Of a stretch of 64,000 nucleotides of DNA, positions 7,096 to 16,300 are shown one piece after another; positions within the stretch are counted from its first letter, which is position 1, and every line of letters begins with the position of its first letter. Location: contig NZ_JAPMLM010000068.1 of NCBI RefSeq assembly GCF_026410195.1, positions 253,001 through 317,000 of the forward strand. The letters are read 5' to 3'. The notes below the pieces were generated by a model that made no database searches, had not been told where the DNA came from, and worked only from the letters and a program-made list of their open reading frames with translations. Made by a program: the position numbers and the translations under genes. This DNA comes from Xanthomarina sp. F2636L. GTDB taxonomy: Bacteria; Bacteroidota; Bacteroidia; Flavobacteriales; Flavobacteriaceae.

Positions 7096-9423
7096 TTATT
7101 CGGGTTTGTTCGCTAGAAGTTCGTTTTGATAAATATTGATTAAATCTGAAACATCAATACTGTAGATTTGAGGGTTAGACAAATTACTCTTGGACTTAAT
7201 ACCTGCCTTGTATTCATCATTTAAAAATGTAATGTAATTTTTTAATAGTAGCCTATTTTTAAAAATAATGGATTTACATTTTTCATCTCTAAAAATAGCA
7301 TTACATATAGCTTGAAAACTTCTTTCGGGTTTATTATTCACATTTATTGCAGACAACTCCTGAAGCGTGTTATTAAACCATTCTTGAGCCTCTTGGTTTA
7401 AAAAAATACTACTTTTATATTGAATAGTCTTTTTATCGGTTACTAAATCATTGTTTTCCGACTCATTGCTTTCAGATTTTTCATTCTCTGGTTTTTCTTT
7501 AATAAAAAATTGATGTGTTTCTAATAGCTTATTCTTTGCTAAAATCTTCTCATAAACTTTTTCATTTGAAATTTTATTAACCTCTTTTTCAAGGATGTCA
7601 TATAAGTAAGTGTGTTCAAAATTCCGTTTATTAATTGATTGGATAGTATTAGATATAAACTCGACTGCTTGATGTTCTAAATAAGGTGTATGATTAAGAC
7701 TGATAAATTTAATTAAGTTATGGTATGCCTTAAAATTATTCTCAATTTCACCTTTAACTATATTTAGTTTATTGTCATTTAATCCTAATATTTGGTCGGC
7801 TGTTAAATCATCAAAATAAATAGTTGCCGTGTTCAATAATCTTTCAATTGAATTTATTAGAATATAGGCATAACTACCTGCATTATTTTTTAGATTATCA
7901 TCATAAGAAAAGAAGTCTGAAAACTTCTGTTTATATACAGCTCTTAAATCATATGTATGTTTTATTTCATCTCTTAAGGTTTGTTTATTATAAATCCTTG
8001 ATAAGTCAACTTTCCTCTTTTTAAGCTCTTCTAAATAAGGCATTTTCTGTGAAGCAGGGTTTATAACAACACTAGAAGCTTTAGAAAACTTCATAAAGAA
8101 AAGAGTATATCCAGTTAAGATGTATAAATTTATTTTTTTGTCAAATATCATGTAGGTTGATTTTATTGGCCGGTTATCATCCTTAATGAATTCAAAAAGT
8201 TCTTTTAAAAAATCTGGATTTTTATTTGAATATTGTTGGAAATATTTATTGTTAACATGTAAATTTTGAAACTCTTCAGGGGTGGAATTTTTATCAAATT
8301 TGAATGAGACACTTGAAATTGAATCTTGTTTCTCTTGAGGTATATTGGTTAAATTTTCATCCTTAACAAGATCTATAAGCGTACCAACTATTGAGTCTCC
8401 TAAATATGGATCTTCAAGAAACTCATCTTCTTTACTTATGATTTTAAAAGAATACTTATTTAATTTAGGCTCAAGGAATTCTATTTTTCTACGAAGTGTA
8501 ACTTTATATTTTTCTGTATTACCAATAAACTCACTGTAATTATAATTTCTTTTTAAAACTCTATTCTTTTTAGGGTCTGAAAAATATTTAATTTCTGATT
8601 TTAAAAAATCTAACTCATTTGCTTCGGGAATCTCTTTAAAATAATTTGACATTCTAATTGAGAAATGAGCTATGTAAACATCACTTGGACAATCAAAATA
8701 ATAAATATTATCTTCTTTAGATTGTGAATACAAATCATCGATAATTTTTAATATTTGACTTTTAATTATATCTATATTATCTTCATATTTCAATTCAATT
8801 TCGTGATATGCTTCTGCACTACCACAGTTTCGTGCTTCTCGAAAGATATCCACTTTTATCTTTTCCAGCTCTTTGAATAGATATAATAATTTGGAATATA
8901 CATCTAGGTTTTCAAAATCAGCAGGCTCTTTTACATCATCACCCTTTTTGATAAATGTTGTTTTTTTAGATTCTAAAAAAGAGATTAATTCGTTGGCATG
9001 ATAATTTATAAAGAAATATAAAAAATTCTTTTGGGCATTTTTCTTTTTTAAAATATCCACACTATCACCCATAAAAGGGTCATGTGGTAAAATGACATCT
9101 AAATATTGAAAATACTCGGATGAATTAACTTTACTTTCTAATACATCCTTAATATTAATATTGAAGAGATCTAGCCATTCTTGAATATTATCAACTCCAA
9201 AATTTGGGATAAAATCAAGCCTATTTATTTCATGTACTAAATATTCTAAATAGTTGTCGTCAGAACCACCAGATTTACTTAATTTTAATAAAACATCTGA
9301 TTTAATTTGAATTATACATTCTTGCAAATGCCCTCGAACTGAAAGAGGCGAACGGGTTTTAAGTATGTTATCATCAGACAGCAACTCACAAAACTTCTCA
9401 AAACCAATATAATTTTCACTCAT
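7096..9423 (-). CDS. Large mobile-element protein of unknown function
   Basis: A 775-aa protein I do not recognise. It is soluble-looking, with no signal peptide, rich in Lys, Asn, Asp and Ile, and has long predicted helices and an acidic low-complexity stretch near residues 655-675 (NEKSESNESENND). No nuclease, helicase or P-loop motif is visible. It lies between the integrase and the HTH pair on the same strand, a place where Bacteroidota islands often carry a conserved large hypothetical gene. A role in element maintenance or host takeover is possible but unsupported. Confidence 0.75.
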   Translation of the reverse strand: MSENYIGFEKFCELLSDDNILKTRSPLSVRGHLQECIIQIKSDVLLKLSKSGGSDDNYLEYLVHEINRLDFIPNFGVDNIQEWLDLFNINIKDVLESKVNSSEYFQYLDVILPHDPFMGDSVDILKKKNAQKNFLYFFINYHANELISFLESKKTTFIKKGDDVKEPADFENLDVYSKLLYLFKELEKIKVDIFREARNCGSAEAYHEIELKYEDNIDIIKSQILKIIDDLYSQSKEDNIYYFDCPSDVYIAHFSIRMSNYFKEIPEANELDFLKSEIKYFSDPKKNRVLKRNYNYSEFIGNTEKYKVTLRRKIEFLEPKLNKYSFKIISKEDEFLEDPYLGDSIVGTLIDLVKDENLTNIPQEKQDSISSVSFKFDKNSTPEEFQNLHVNNKYFQQYSNKNPDFLKELFEFIKDDNRPIKSTYMIFDKKINLYILTGYTLFFMKFSKASSVVINPASQKMPYLEELKKRKVDLSRIYNKQTLRDEIKHTYDLRAVYKQKFSDFFSYDDNLKNNAGSYAYILINSIERLLNTATIYFDDLTADQILGLNDNKLNIVKGEIENNFKAYHNLIKFISLNHTPYLEHQAVEFISNTIQSINKRNFEHTYLYDILEKEVNKISNEKVYEKILAKNKLLETHQFFIKEKPENEKSESNESENNDLVTDKKTIQYKSSIFLNQEAQEWFNNTLQELSAINVNNKPERSFQAICNAIFRDEKCKSIIFKNRLLLKNYITFLNDEYKAGIKSKSNLSNPQIYSIDVSDLINIYQNELLANKPE

Positions 9424-9523
9424 AGGATTAGAATATAAAACTTAAATTTATTAAACCTTATCCTACTTTTCTACTTTCATATTCATTTTTTCCAAATTAT
9501 CTTCTTCGTTCTGCTTTAACCAA

Positions 9524-10831
9524 TTAAACATTAAAGAAACCTCCCTTTATAATATGCGCTGCTCTTTCCTGGTTTTTAATACGGATATATTTATAAAACT
9601 CTTTTTCTGTAGTATGACCACTAAACAGCATGATATCAAAGACACTCATACCTGCCTTATACTTATTAGTACAAAAACTACGTCTTGCCGTGTGTGATTT
9701 AATGAGGTCATATTTAGAAATCATTTCGGTTTTATATTCACCTCCTTTTGTGTATTCGCATTTTACAAGCTCATCCCATTCCAACATTTGCCCAACCTGC
9801 TTGATATTTTCATTTAAGTCTTGTTCTTGAATTTTTTTAGGTGGATGGCCATTGTATCTACTATCCATTATATCCTGCATTTCCTTGGTTATAGGGCAAT
9901 GTACTATTCTACTATATTTACGATTTTTCTTTTGGCGTATTTTAAAACACTTGAAGCCATCAATATCAACAATATCTTCATTCTTCAGTCCATTGTAATC
10001 GCTTATGCGTTGCCCTGTATAACACCCAAACAAAAAGACATCCCTGGCATGTTCAAGCTCTGGATATTTTGATAAATCGTGTTCATACATTTTTTTGATT
10101 TCATCATCAGTTAAATAAATCTCCGTGGTTGTTTCTTTCTTTACCTTGAAATCATCACTTTTAAATCGTTGGTTACTTGTGTAACCTTCAATAAGTGCAT
10201 AGTTTAAGAATGTCTTTATAGTTTTAAGATGTTTGCCAATGGTGTTAAGCGAATAGTCATTAGCTTCCATAAACCTATTAAACTTATTGTAAAAGGACAT
10301 ATCTATAAACTCAAACATTAAGGTTTGATTATAGTGCTTTTGATATTCCTCTAAACGCTTTTTAGTTTGCTTGTAGGACCTAATTGTTATAATAGATATT
10401 TCTCCTTCTTTTATTTCAATAAACTCGTCTATGACATCAAAAAAGGTCATGCCTTTTTTATTTTTAACCTTATGAGGAGTAATCTTCTTTGTTTTGATAT
10501 CTAATGCGTATTTTAAAAGGTGTTTAGGGACGATATCATGCTCTTTGGATAACTCATTATACTTTTTATTTATGAACTTCTCTAAATCGCTTAAATGACC
10601 GTTAACCTCATCTTTATTAGAAATGCCAGCTTTGTTTTTTATGCGTTGTTTATTGAAATCCCAATCATCAAAACAGCTCTTATAACCGCTTGAATACTTG
10701 AATTTATTACTTCCGTAAGTAAAGTGCAGATAAATTATACTTTGTTTCTTCTTGTTTTTCAGTAAGTTTGCATTCGAGTCTTTAAATGCAAATCTCACAG
10801 TCCCTTTAGACCTCTCTATTATAGTACTCAT
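9524..10831 (-). CDS. Tyrosine recombinase / integrase of the island
   Basis: Site-specific recombinase that would integrate and excise the island. After an N-terminal arm-type DNA-binding domain and a SAM-like core-binding domain (about residues 100-200) comes the catalytic domain, with Arg in CYTGQRISDYNGL, Lys in the FKIRQKKNRKY hairpin, HTARR, SGHTTEKEF and the nucleophile Tyr in YKYIRI. Two starts are possible: an upstream ATG at 10882 adds a 17-residue leader with two near repeats of HPI/HPF, while the ATG at 10831 begins directly at the arm domain (MSTIIERSKGTVRF). I prefer 10831. It is the last gene before the putative attachment site. Confidence 0.9.
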   Translation of the reverse strand: MSTIIERSKGTVRFAFKDSNANLLKNKKKQSIIYLHFTYGSNKFKYSSGYKSCFDDWDFNKQRIKNKAGISNKDEVNGHLSDLEKFINKKYNELSKEHDIVPKHLLKYALDIKTKKITPHKVKNKKGMTFFDVIDEFIEIKEGEISIITIRSYKQTKKRLEEYQKHYNQTLMFEFIDMSFYNKFNRFMEANDYSLNTIGKHLKTIKTFLNYALIEGYTSNQRFKSDDFKVKKETTTEIYLTDDEIKKMYEHDLSKYPELEHARDVFLFGCYTGQRISDYNGLKNEDIVDIDGFKCFKIRQKKNRKYSRIVHCPITKEMQDIMDSRYNGHPPKKIQEQDLNENIKQVGQMLEWDELVKCEYTKGGEYKTEMISKYDLIKSHTARRSFCTNKYKAGMSVFDIMLFSGHTTEKEFYKYIRIKNQERAAHIIKGGFFNV

Positions 10832-11010
10832 ACGGCTTTGTTTACAATAAAGATAAGCAAAAGGGTGCAAAATAGGGTGCAATTGCGCCCTTATTTATTA
10901 ACAATTCACTTTACTAAAACAACATCACAAAACACGATAAACCCTTATGATTAGTGACGTCAACCATGTATTGAGTAAAAATAGAAAGAAACGACAAAGT
11001 ATAATATAGT

Positions 11011-11026
11011 ACTGGAGGCACCACCA
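11011..11026 (+). repeat. Candidate attachment site: tRNA 3'-end remnant
   Basis: The bases ACTGGAGGCACCACCA read like the end of a tRNA: ACTGG (T-stem 3' strand), AGGCACC (acceptor strand), a discriminator A and an encoded CCA. The rest of a tRNA is absent upstream: there is no T-loop or matching 5' strand. It lies on the integrase side of the island, directly before a strong terminator, as expected for an att copy left when an element inserts into a tRNA 3' end. The intact tRNA (5' strand GGTGCCT) would lie at the other end, outside the window. The remaining bases of 10883-11290 hold no gene that I can see. Confidence 0.4.
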
Positions 11027-11028
11027 CT

Positions 11029-11057
11029 AAAAACCCGAACAAATGTTCGGGTTTTTT
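11029..11057 (+). terminator. Rho-independent terminator
   Basis: Stem ACCCGAAC (11033-11040) and GTTCGGGT (11045-11052), loop AAAT, extended by A/T pairs and followed by a T run. There is no complete gene just upstream on the plus strand, so it is probably the old terminator of the tRNA whose 3' end remains at 11011-11026. Confidence 0.75.
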
Positions 11058-11290
11058 GGTTTTATACATTTTACTTAATACCATACCTCTTCTGTATTAA
11101 TATAAATGAAGCACAAGTACTTAATTAGTTTTCTTAACCTTCTTCATTTTTCCATTTTTATTAAATCATATCTCACAATTGACATAAATCATTATTTTTT
11201 ATAAAAATTACATGTAATTTTATAGCTAAAACCCTTAGCTGTAAAACACATTTATGGAGATAACAGTTAGGGGCTTGAAAACTTCTATTT

Positions 11291-11788
11291 ATGTCTATAT
11301 TTAAAAAGGTAATGATAATTATCTTACTTGGTCTACTAGGTCTTGTTCTATATATTTTACTGTTTTACAATCCGTGTAACTACAGTCATTTTAAATTTAA
11401 AAGTCCCGACAACTATAACCTTTTAATTGCAAACGAAGGAAGCCATTTTAAAGATTCTGTGGTCCGTGTACTTATACAGCATTACCACTCAAAACCTGTA
11501 AGCATTAAAACAATCCCCTTGAGCTTCTTACCTGAAACAGACGTTAAAGATCAGGATGCCATACTAATTATTCATTCCTGGTACACTTGGAAACCCCCTC
11601 TAGAAGTAGAAAAATTCATTCACAAGCATCGTGATTGCTTAAACAACATCGTGATGTTAGGCACCTCACACCAAGGAAACCTCAAAATGGAAGAGCTAGA
11701 CGCCATTACCGGTCCATCAAAAATGACTGATGTAAAAAGCTACACATCAAAAATCATTGATAAACTCACCCCATTACTTAATAATTGA
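11291..11788 (+). CDS. Membrane-anchored protein with a flavodoxin-like fold (hypothetical)
   Basis: A 165-aa protein. Residues 5-27 form one hydrophobic segment (KKVMIIILLGLLGLVLYILLF), likely a membrane anchor. The rest alternates strands and helices like a flavodoxin: YNLLIANEGSHFKDSVVRVL, DAILIIHSWYTWKPPLEVEKF, NIVMLGTSHQG. The first loop lacks the classic T/S-rich FMN phosphate loop, so FMN binding is uncertain. It stands alone between the island end and the signalling locus. I do not recognise a named family. Confidence 0.7.
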   Translation: MSIFKKVMIIILLGLLGLVLYILLFYNPCNYSHFKFKSPDNYNLLIANEGSHFKDSVVRVLIQHYHSKPVSIKTIPLSFLPETDVKDQDAILIIHSWYTWKPPLEVEKFIHKHRDCLNNIVMLGTSHQGNLKMEELDAITGPSKMTDVKSYTSKIIDKLTPLLNN

Positions 11789-12269
11789 CATCAATTGAAG
11801 CATGTAAATTTTTCATATATAATGATTCTCAAAACTAATCTTCATTTACTATTGAAAGTTAATAATAACGTTGATATCATCTCACCTATTAATGTCTAAA
11901 TAATATGGCTAAATGCAGTTGCTAAACACATTTGATTATAAATACGTTAAATAAGGCTCTATTTAACCTGTTATCATTTTCTTAAACTTTGACCTGTAAA
12001 TATGACAATGTTAATCATTGTGTATAATCTATCGTAAATTCGATACTAAATATTTTTCGCCAAAAACTGCTATTATTTTTTTAACACTATTTAACCCAAA
12101 TTAAAAAGCAACTCTTATAAGAGTTGCTTTTAATCCGGCCTACTTTTACATAAACCTTCTCGCTATTAATCAATCACTACTAATTATTTATGTTAATATT
12201 TAATGCAACTACAATATTACGGTAGCATCTAACTTTATTAACCTTTGTCTTTTATTTTTTATTTTATTA
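11789..12269. other. Intergenic region, no gene seen
   Basis: AT-rich spacer of about 480 bases between the anchored protein and the minus-strand STAS-like genes. It holds a short inverted repeat, ACAATG-TTAAT-CATTGT (12005-12021), of unknown role, and the terminator at 12104-12131. I see no open frame or tRNA-like fold. Confidence 0.5.
12104..12131 (-). terminator. Rho-independent terminator of the STAS-like operon
   Basis: A perfect inverted repeat with AAAAGCAACTCTT and AAGAGTTGCTTTT arms and a very short loop. Read on the minus strand it is followed by further T-rich sequence. It lies about 140 bases past the stop of the gene at 12270-12713 and probably ends that transcript. Confidence 0.7.
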
Positions 12270-12713
12270 TTAATAAACCATACCACATAAATTTGAAAAG
12301 TTCTTATTATTTTGGTTTATACAGAATTCTTTTGCCGACTCCATATCACTAAAAACACCAAAGGGTGTAATTGGATCGTATATTCTTTTATATGAGCCTA
12401 TTAGTATTCTTATTCCTATGGAGTTTTGTATATAGGCTTCAGAAATTCTTAACGCGACTAATGATGGTGTTTTAGCAAATAAATTAGCTGCTGCTGAAGA
12501 AAAAGTACCTCGAGAACCTCTTACATCAATTATAAACGACCTAGCTTTACCGTTACATAATTTAGTAATGGCTTTTATATAAAGTTTAACCCTTTCTGAA
12601 CTCAATTTAAAGTTAGCACTATCATTGGAAAGTTGACAATAAAGAATATCATTATCATCTATCCAAAATTTTGCGTGTTCAATCTCAATGACATTTTCCA
12701 AATTAATTATCAT
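12270..12713 (-). CDS. STAS/SpoIIAA-like small protein, paralogue 1
   Basis: A 147-aa protein from a flavobacterial family that I believe databases list as DUF7793 (not checked). It opens with KFWIDDNDILYCQL, has a central FIIDVRGSRGTF strand-turn where SpoIIAA-like proteins carry their switch residue, and ends with SEAYIQNSI, LIGSYKRIYDPITPFGVF and AKEFC. The same landmarks recur in the upstream neighbour, so the two are tandem paralogues; the genes overlap by 11 bases. It lies downstream of a sigma54 promoter and a sigma54 activator gene. A phosphorylation-switched partner role, as for anti-sigma antagonists, is inference. Confidence 0.78.
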   Translation of the reverse strand: MIINLENVIEIEHAKFWIDDNDILYCQLSNDSANFKLSSERVKLYIKAITKLCNGKARSFIIDVRGSRGTFSSAAANLFAKTPSLVALRISEAYIQNSIGIRILIGSYKRIYDPITPFGVFSDMESAKEFCINQNNKNFSNLCGMVY

Positions 12714-13125
12714 TTCTTACAGCATTAAAAAACATGTTGTTTCTATTACAAAATTCTATAGCCATTTTTTTACCATTAAATATAGTAATTGGCAAAATAG
12801 AGTTACCAAACAGAGTATATGATGAAAGTAAAAATTTTAAGTAACAGTTACCTACTAAATATGCTTCTGACAATACATTGTTTTTAATTTCAGAACTATT
12901 ATTTATAAGTTTAAACAACTTTATCGTAGGCGAACTCCTCAATTCTTCAAAATTGAATAAGATTGGTTTATAACTACCATCAGACAAAACAGAGATAGCT
13001 TCAATAAAAGTTTTTTCTAAATCTACTTTAGAATAATTTTCATCGAAATCTCTATATATTTTACAATAAATTATATTTTGGTCTACCCAAAATTTAATAT
13101 TGTCCGTCAGCATTTCGTTTTTCAT
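12703..13125 (-). CDS. STAS/SpoIIAA-like small protein, paralogue 2
   Basis: A 140-aa protein related to its neighbour: KFWVDQNIIYCKI, SEAYLVGN, LLSSYTLFGNSILPITIF and AIEFCNRNN align with the matching parts of the protein at 12270-12713. The central strand-turn differs (LFNFEELRSSPT in place of IDVRGSRGTF), so the likely switch site has diverged and the pair may have split roles. The ATG lies about 13 bases after the predicted start of transcription from the sigma54 promoter at 13150-13165. It is the first gene of a two-gene operon. Confidence 0.75.
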   Translation of the reverse strand: MKNEMLTDNIKFWVDQNIIYCKIYRDFDENYSKVDLEKTFIEAISVLSDGSYKPILFNFEELRSSPTIKLFKLINNSSEIKNNVLSEAYLVGNCYLKFLLSSYTLFGNSILPITIFNGKKMAIEFCNRNNMFFNAVRNDN

Positions 13126-13149
13126 TCGTATAACTTTAAAGAACTAAAG

Positions 13150-13165
13150 TCAAATGGAGTGCCAA
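13150..13165 (-). promoter_or_regulatory. Sigma54 (-24/-12) promoter of the STAS-like operon
   Basis: On the minus strand the sequence reads TTGGCAC, five bases, then TTGAC. This matches TTGGCACRNNNNTTGCW at all seven -24 positions and at TTG of the -12 element, with A in place of the conserved C. Transcription would start near 13139, just before the ATG at 13125. The gene immediately upstream encodes a sigma54 activator, which supports the call. Confidence 0.7.
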
Positions 13166-13253
13166 AAATTATTTATGACTGAATTTAAAACATAAAACAC
13201 TAATAATTAATGATTTATTTGTTTTGAATAATTTTTAATGAAATTTCAGACTA

Positions 13254-13265
13254 ACGGTATACCGT
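13254..13265. promoter_or_regulatory. Candidate upstream activator site 1
   Basis: Perfect 12-base palindrome ACGGTATACCGT about 115 bases upstream of the predicted sigma54 start site, where enhancer-binding proteins usually bind. A near copy lies at 13293-13304. Confidence 0.55.
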
Positions 13266-13292
13266 GTATTTCTATGCGTAAAAATGATAATC

Positions 13293-13304
13293 ACGGATTA
13301 CCGT
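13293..13304. promoter_or_regulatory. Candidate upstream activator site 2
   Basis: ACGG-ATTA-CCGT repeats the arms of the palindrome at 13254-13265, with centres 39 bases apart (close to four helical turns). It lies just past the stop codon of the sigma54 activator gene and about 155 bases upstream of the predicted start site. Confidence 0.5.
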
Positions 13305-13307
13305 TAC

Positions 13308-16300
13308 TTATTTAGGTTTAGAAATACCGAGTTTTGTCATTTTATCACGTAAGGTACTTGGCTTTAAATCTAGTAAAATAGATGCGCCATGAGGCCCACT
13401 TATTTTCCAATTACACTGCTCTAATACTTGAAGAATATGATTACGCTGTGCCTTATCTAACGATAAATCTCTATTATTAATTGGTTTTGTATTTTGTGTT
13501 GAAGATTCAAAACCTGGAATTAATAGCGTATTATTGGTTGACAATATAGAAGCTCTTTCTATTAAATTTTCGAGTTCTCTAATATTTCCAGGCCACTTGT
13601 ACGCTTTAAGTTTACTCATAGATTCGTCTGTTATAAACTTAATACTTTTTCCATAGGCTTTATTAAACTTATCTACAAAATGCTCTACTAGTAAAGGTAT
13701 ATCGTCTATTCGTTTTCTTAATGGCGGCACCTCTATTGGAAACACATTCAATCGGAAATATAAGTCTTCTCTAAATCGCTTATTATCAACCTCTTCTTTT
13801 AGGTTTCGGTTAGTTGCGGCAATAACTCTAACATCCAATTTTTTTAATCCAGATGTACCACCAACAACCTCAATTTCTCCCTCTTGTAAAAATCTTAATA
13901 TTTTGGGTTGCATATCTAGTGGCAACTCTCCAATTTCATCTAAAAATAAGGTACCTCCATCTGCAAGTTCAAATTTTCCAATTTTATCAGTAATGGCTCC
14001 TGTAAAAGACCCTTTTTTATGTCCAAACAATTCACTCTCTATAAGTTCTCTAGGAATAGCAGAACAATTAACTTTAATTAATGGTTTATTGTTTCGTAAA
14101 CTCGTATTATGAATAGCTCTTGCTAATAATTCTTTACCAGTACCAGATTCTCCTAATAATAGTACAGTAGCTGTTGTTGGTGCCACTTTTTCTACCTCAC
14201 TTAGTAAATTACTAAATTCGGCACTTCCATACACCATTTCTTCGTAGTTAAACACTAAGTCTAACTCATTTCTAAGGTAAACGTTTTCTTGCTCCAATTG
14301 ATTTCGCAATACATTCAGCTCCTTATTAACTTGTTTAAGTTGTTCGTTTGCTTTCGCTATTTTATTTTCGGCTATTTTACGGTCAGTTATATCTTGAATA
14401 GTACCAATCATTTTTACAGGATTACCTTCACTATCCAATATTAATTTACCTAATCCATGCACCCATTTTTCTTTATCATCAACATGATTTACAATTCGGT
14501 ATTCCCTATTAAACTTTTCATGCTTTATTAATATATTATTTTCGAAATAATTAAGCATTTGTTCTCTTTCATCAGGATGAATGATACTAACCCAGCCATT
14601 AAGATCCCTTATATAGGACTTATTTATATCCATTATTTTATCCAAAATATCAGAACTTTCCCACATCATGGTCTGAATGTCTAGAGAATATGATCCAATA
14701 TTCCCAACTATTTGAGATTGTTTTAAATTATACTCACTATCAATAAGCTTCATTTCAACTACCTTACGCTCAGTAATATCTTGAATGGTACCGAAAAAAT
14801 TAGCAACTTGCCCGTTAACATAAGTTACTTCACCTAAACCATGAATCCATTTTAATTCCTTATTATTTTTGGTTAGTATTCTGTATTCTAAATCAAATTT
14901 CTCTCCTGTTTTTATACTTCTTTCTAGCATCTCTTGATTGATAGCAGAGTCGTCTGGATGTCTAATTTCTCTCCAAATTTCAGGGGATAGCTCACTATCT
15001 AAATCAACTCCTACAATGTCTTTAAAAGCAGATGAGGCTTCAAGTATTTGAGTATTTATATCAAAATTATAACTGCCTATTTTTGCTAATTTTTGTGCCA
15101 CTAAAAGTGATTTTTCACTTTCTTTTAATTTTATTTCTGCATTCCTACGTTGTGTAATGTCTTGTACTATGGAAAAATTTGCAATTTTCTCACCTTCTTC
15201 ATTAAAAATACTTGAAATTGAAATACGTACAGGAAAATATTTTCCATTTTTATGCATATAAACAATTTCATAGTCTCTTTCATTTTTGTCTTGAATTAAG
15301 AGTTCATAACGCTCATCATTTTCTTTTTTTAATTCAGGTGACCAAAATGGATATGGCCGCTTAACACCAAGTAATTCTTTTTCAGTAAAACCTGTCATTT
15401 CACAAAAGGAAGGGTTTACTCTAATTATTTCTGAGTTCAAATTTATTACAAGTAAACCTTCTCCCATTGATTTTAAAAGACCTGCAGAAAATTCTTTTTC
15501 CTTTTTTACTTCTCTAATATTTTTTTTAGTTTCAGTGACATCTCTACAAATAGCAAGTATTCTTCCATCTTTTTGCATTTTTGCTGATATTTCTGCTACC
15601 AATATCGATTTGTCTTTTCGAATGATCTCTCTATCAAAAATTAATGGTTTCTCCTTAAGCAGTTCTTTATATCTTTCTGAATTTATAACAAAATCGCCTA
15701 CAACTAAATCTTTTATATTCAATTTTTGAAATTCTTTTTTAGTATATCCTAAATTTATATATGAAGATTTATTAAAGCTATGTATTGTTCCGTCTAATGA
15801 ATAAGACATTATCGCATCACTAGCTTGATTTATTAAGGCTTTATAAGATTCATCTTTCTTTTTAATTTCTGCAACAGTTCTAGATTTTTCTATGGCTATA
15901 CGCACTAAGTTAACGGCAAAATTAAGCTCATTAATTTCATCCAATGAGGGTGTAGATATGGACTTACTATAAATTGCAAAAGTCCCTAAAACAATCTTGT
16001 TTTTTGAAAAAATGGGCAAAGACCAACAGGATTTTAAACCGTATTCTAATGCAATGTCTTTATAGTCTTTCCATAATTTATCTTTACTAATATCTGAAAC
16101 AATAACAGGTTTTTTAATAAATGCGGCAGTACCACAGGATCCAGTATTTTTACCAATGGGAACTCGTTTTATAGCTAAATTATATGATTTAGGCATAGAT
16201 GGCGCAGACTCTAGATTTAGATGTATTCCATCTTCATCAAGCAAACTAATAGAACCAAAATAATTTGGATGAACAGATTCGTAATTTAAAAGCAAGCGAT

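Noticed and set aside
10832-10889. Integrase start at 10882 and the near-palindrome GGGTGCAATTGCGCCC beside it
   Set aside because: The extra 17 residues do not look like part of the arm domain, and the palindrome has a mismatch and no other support as an operator.
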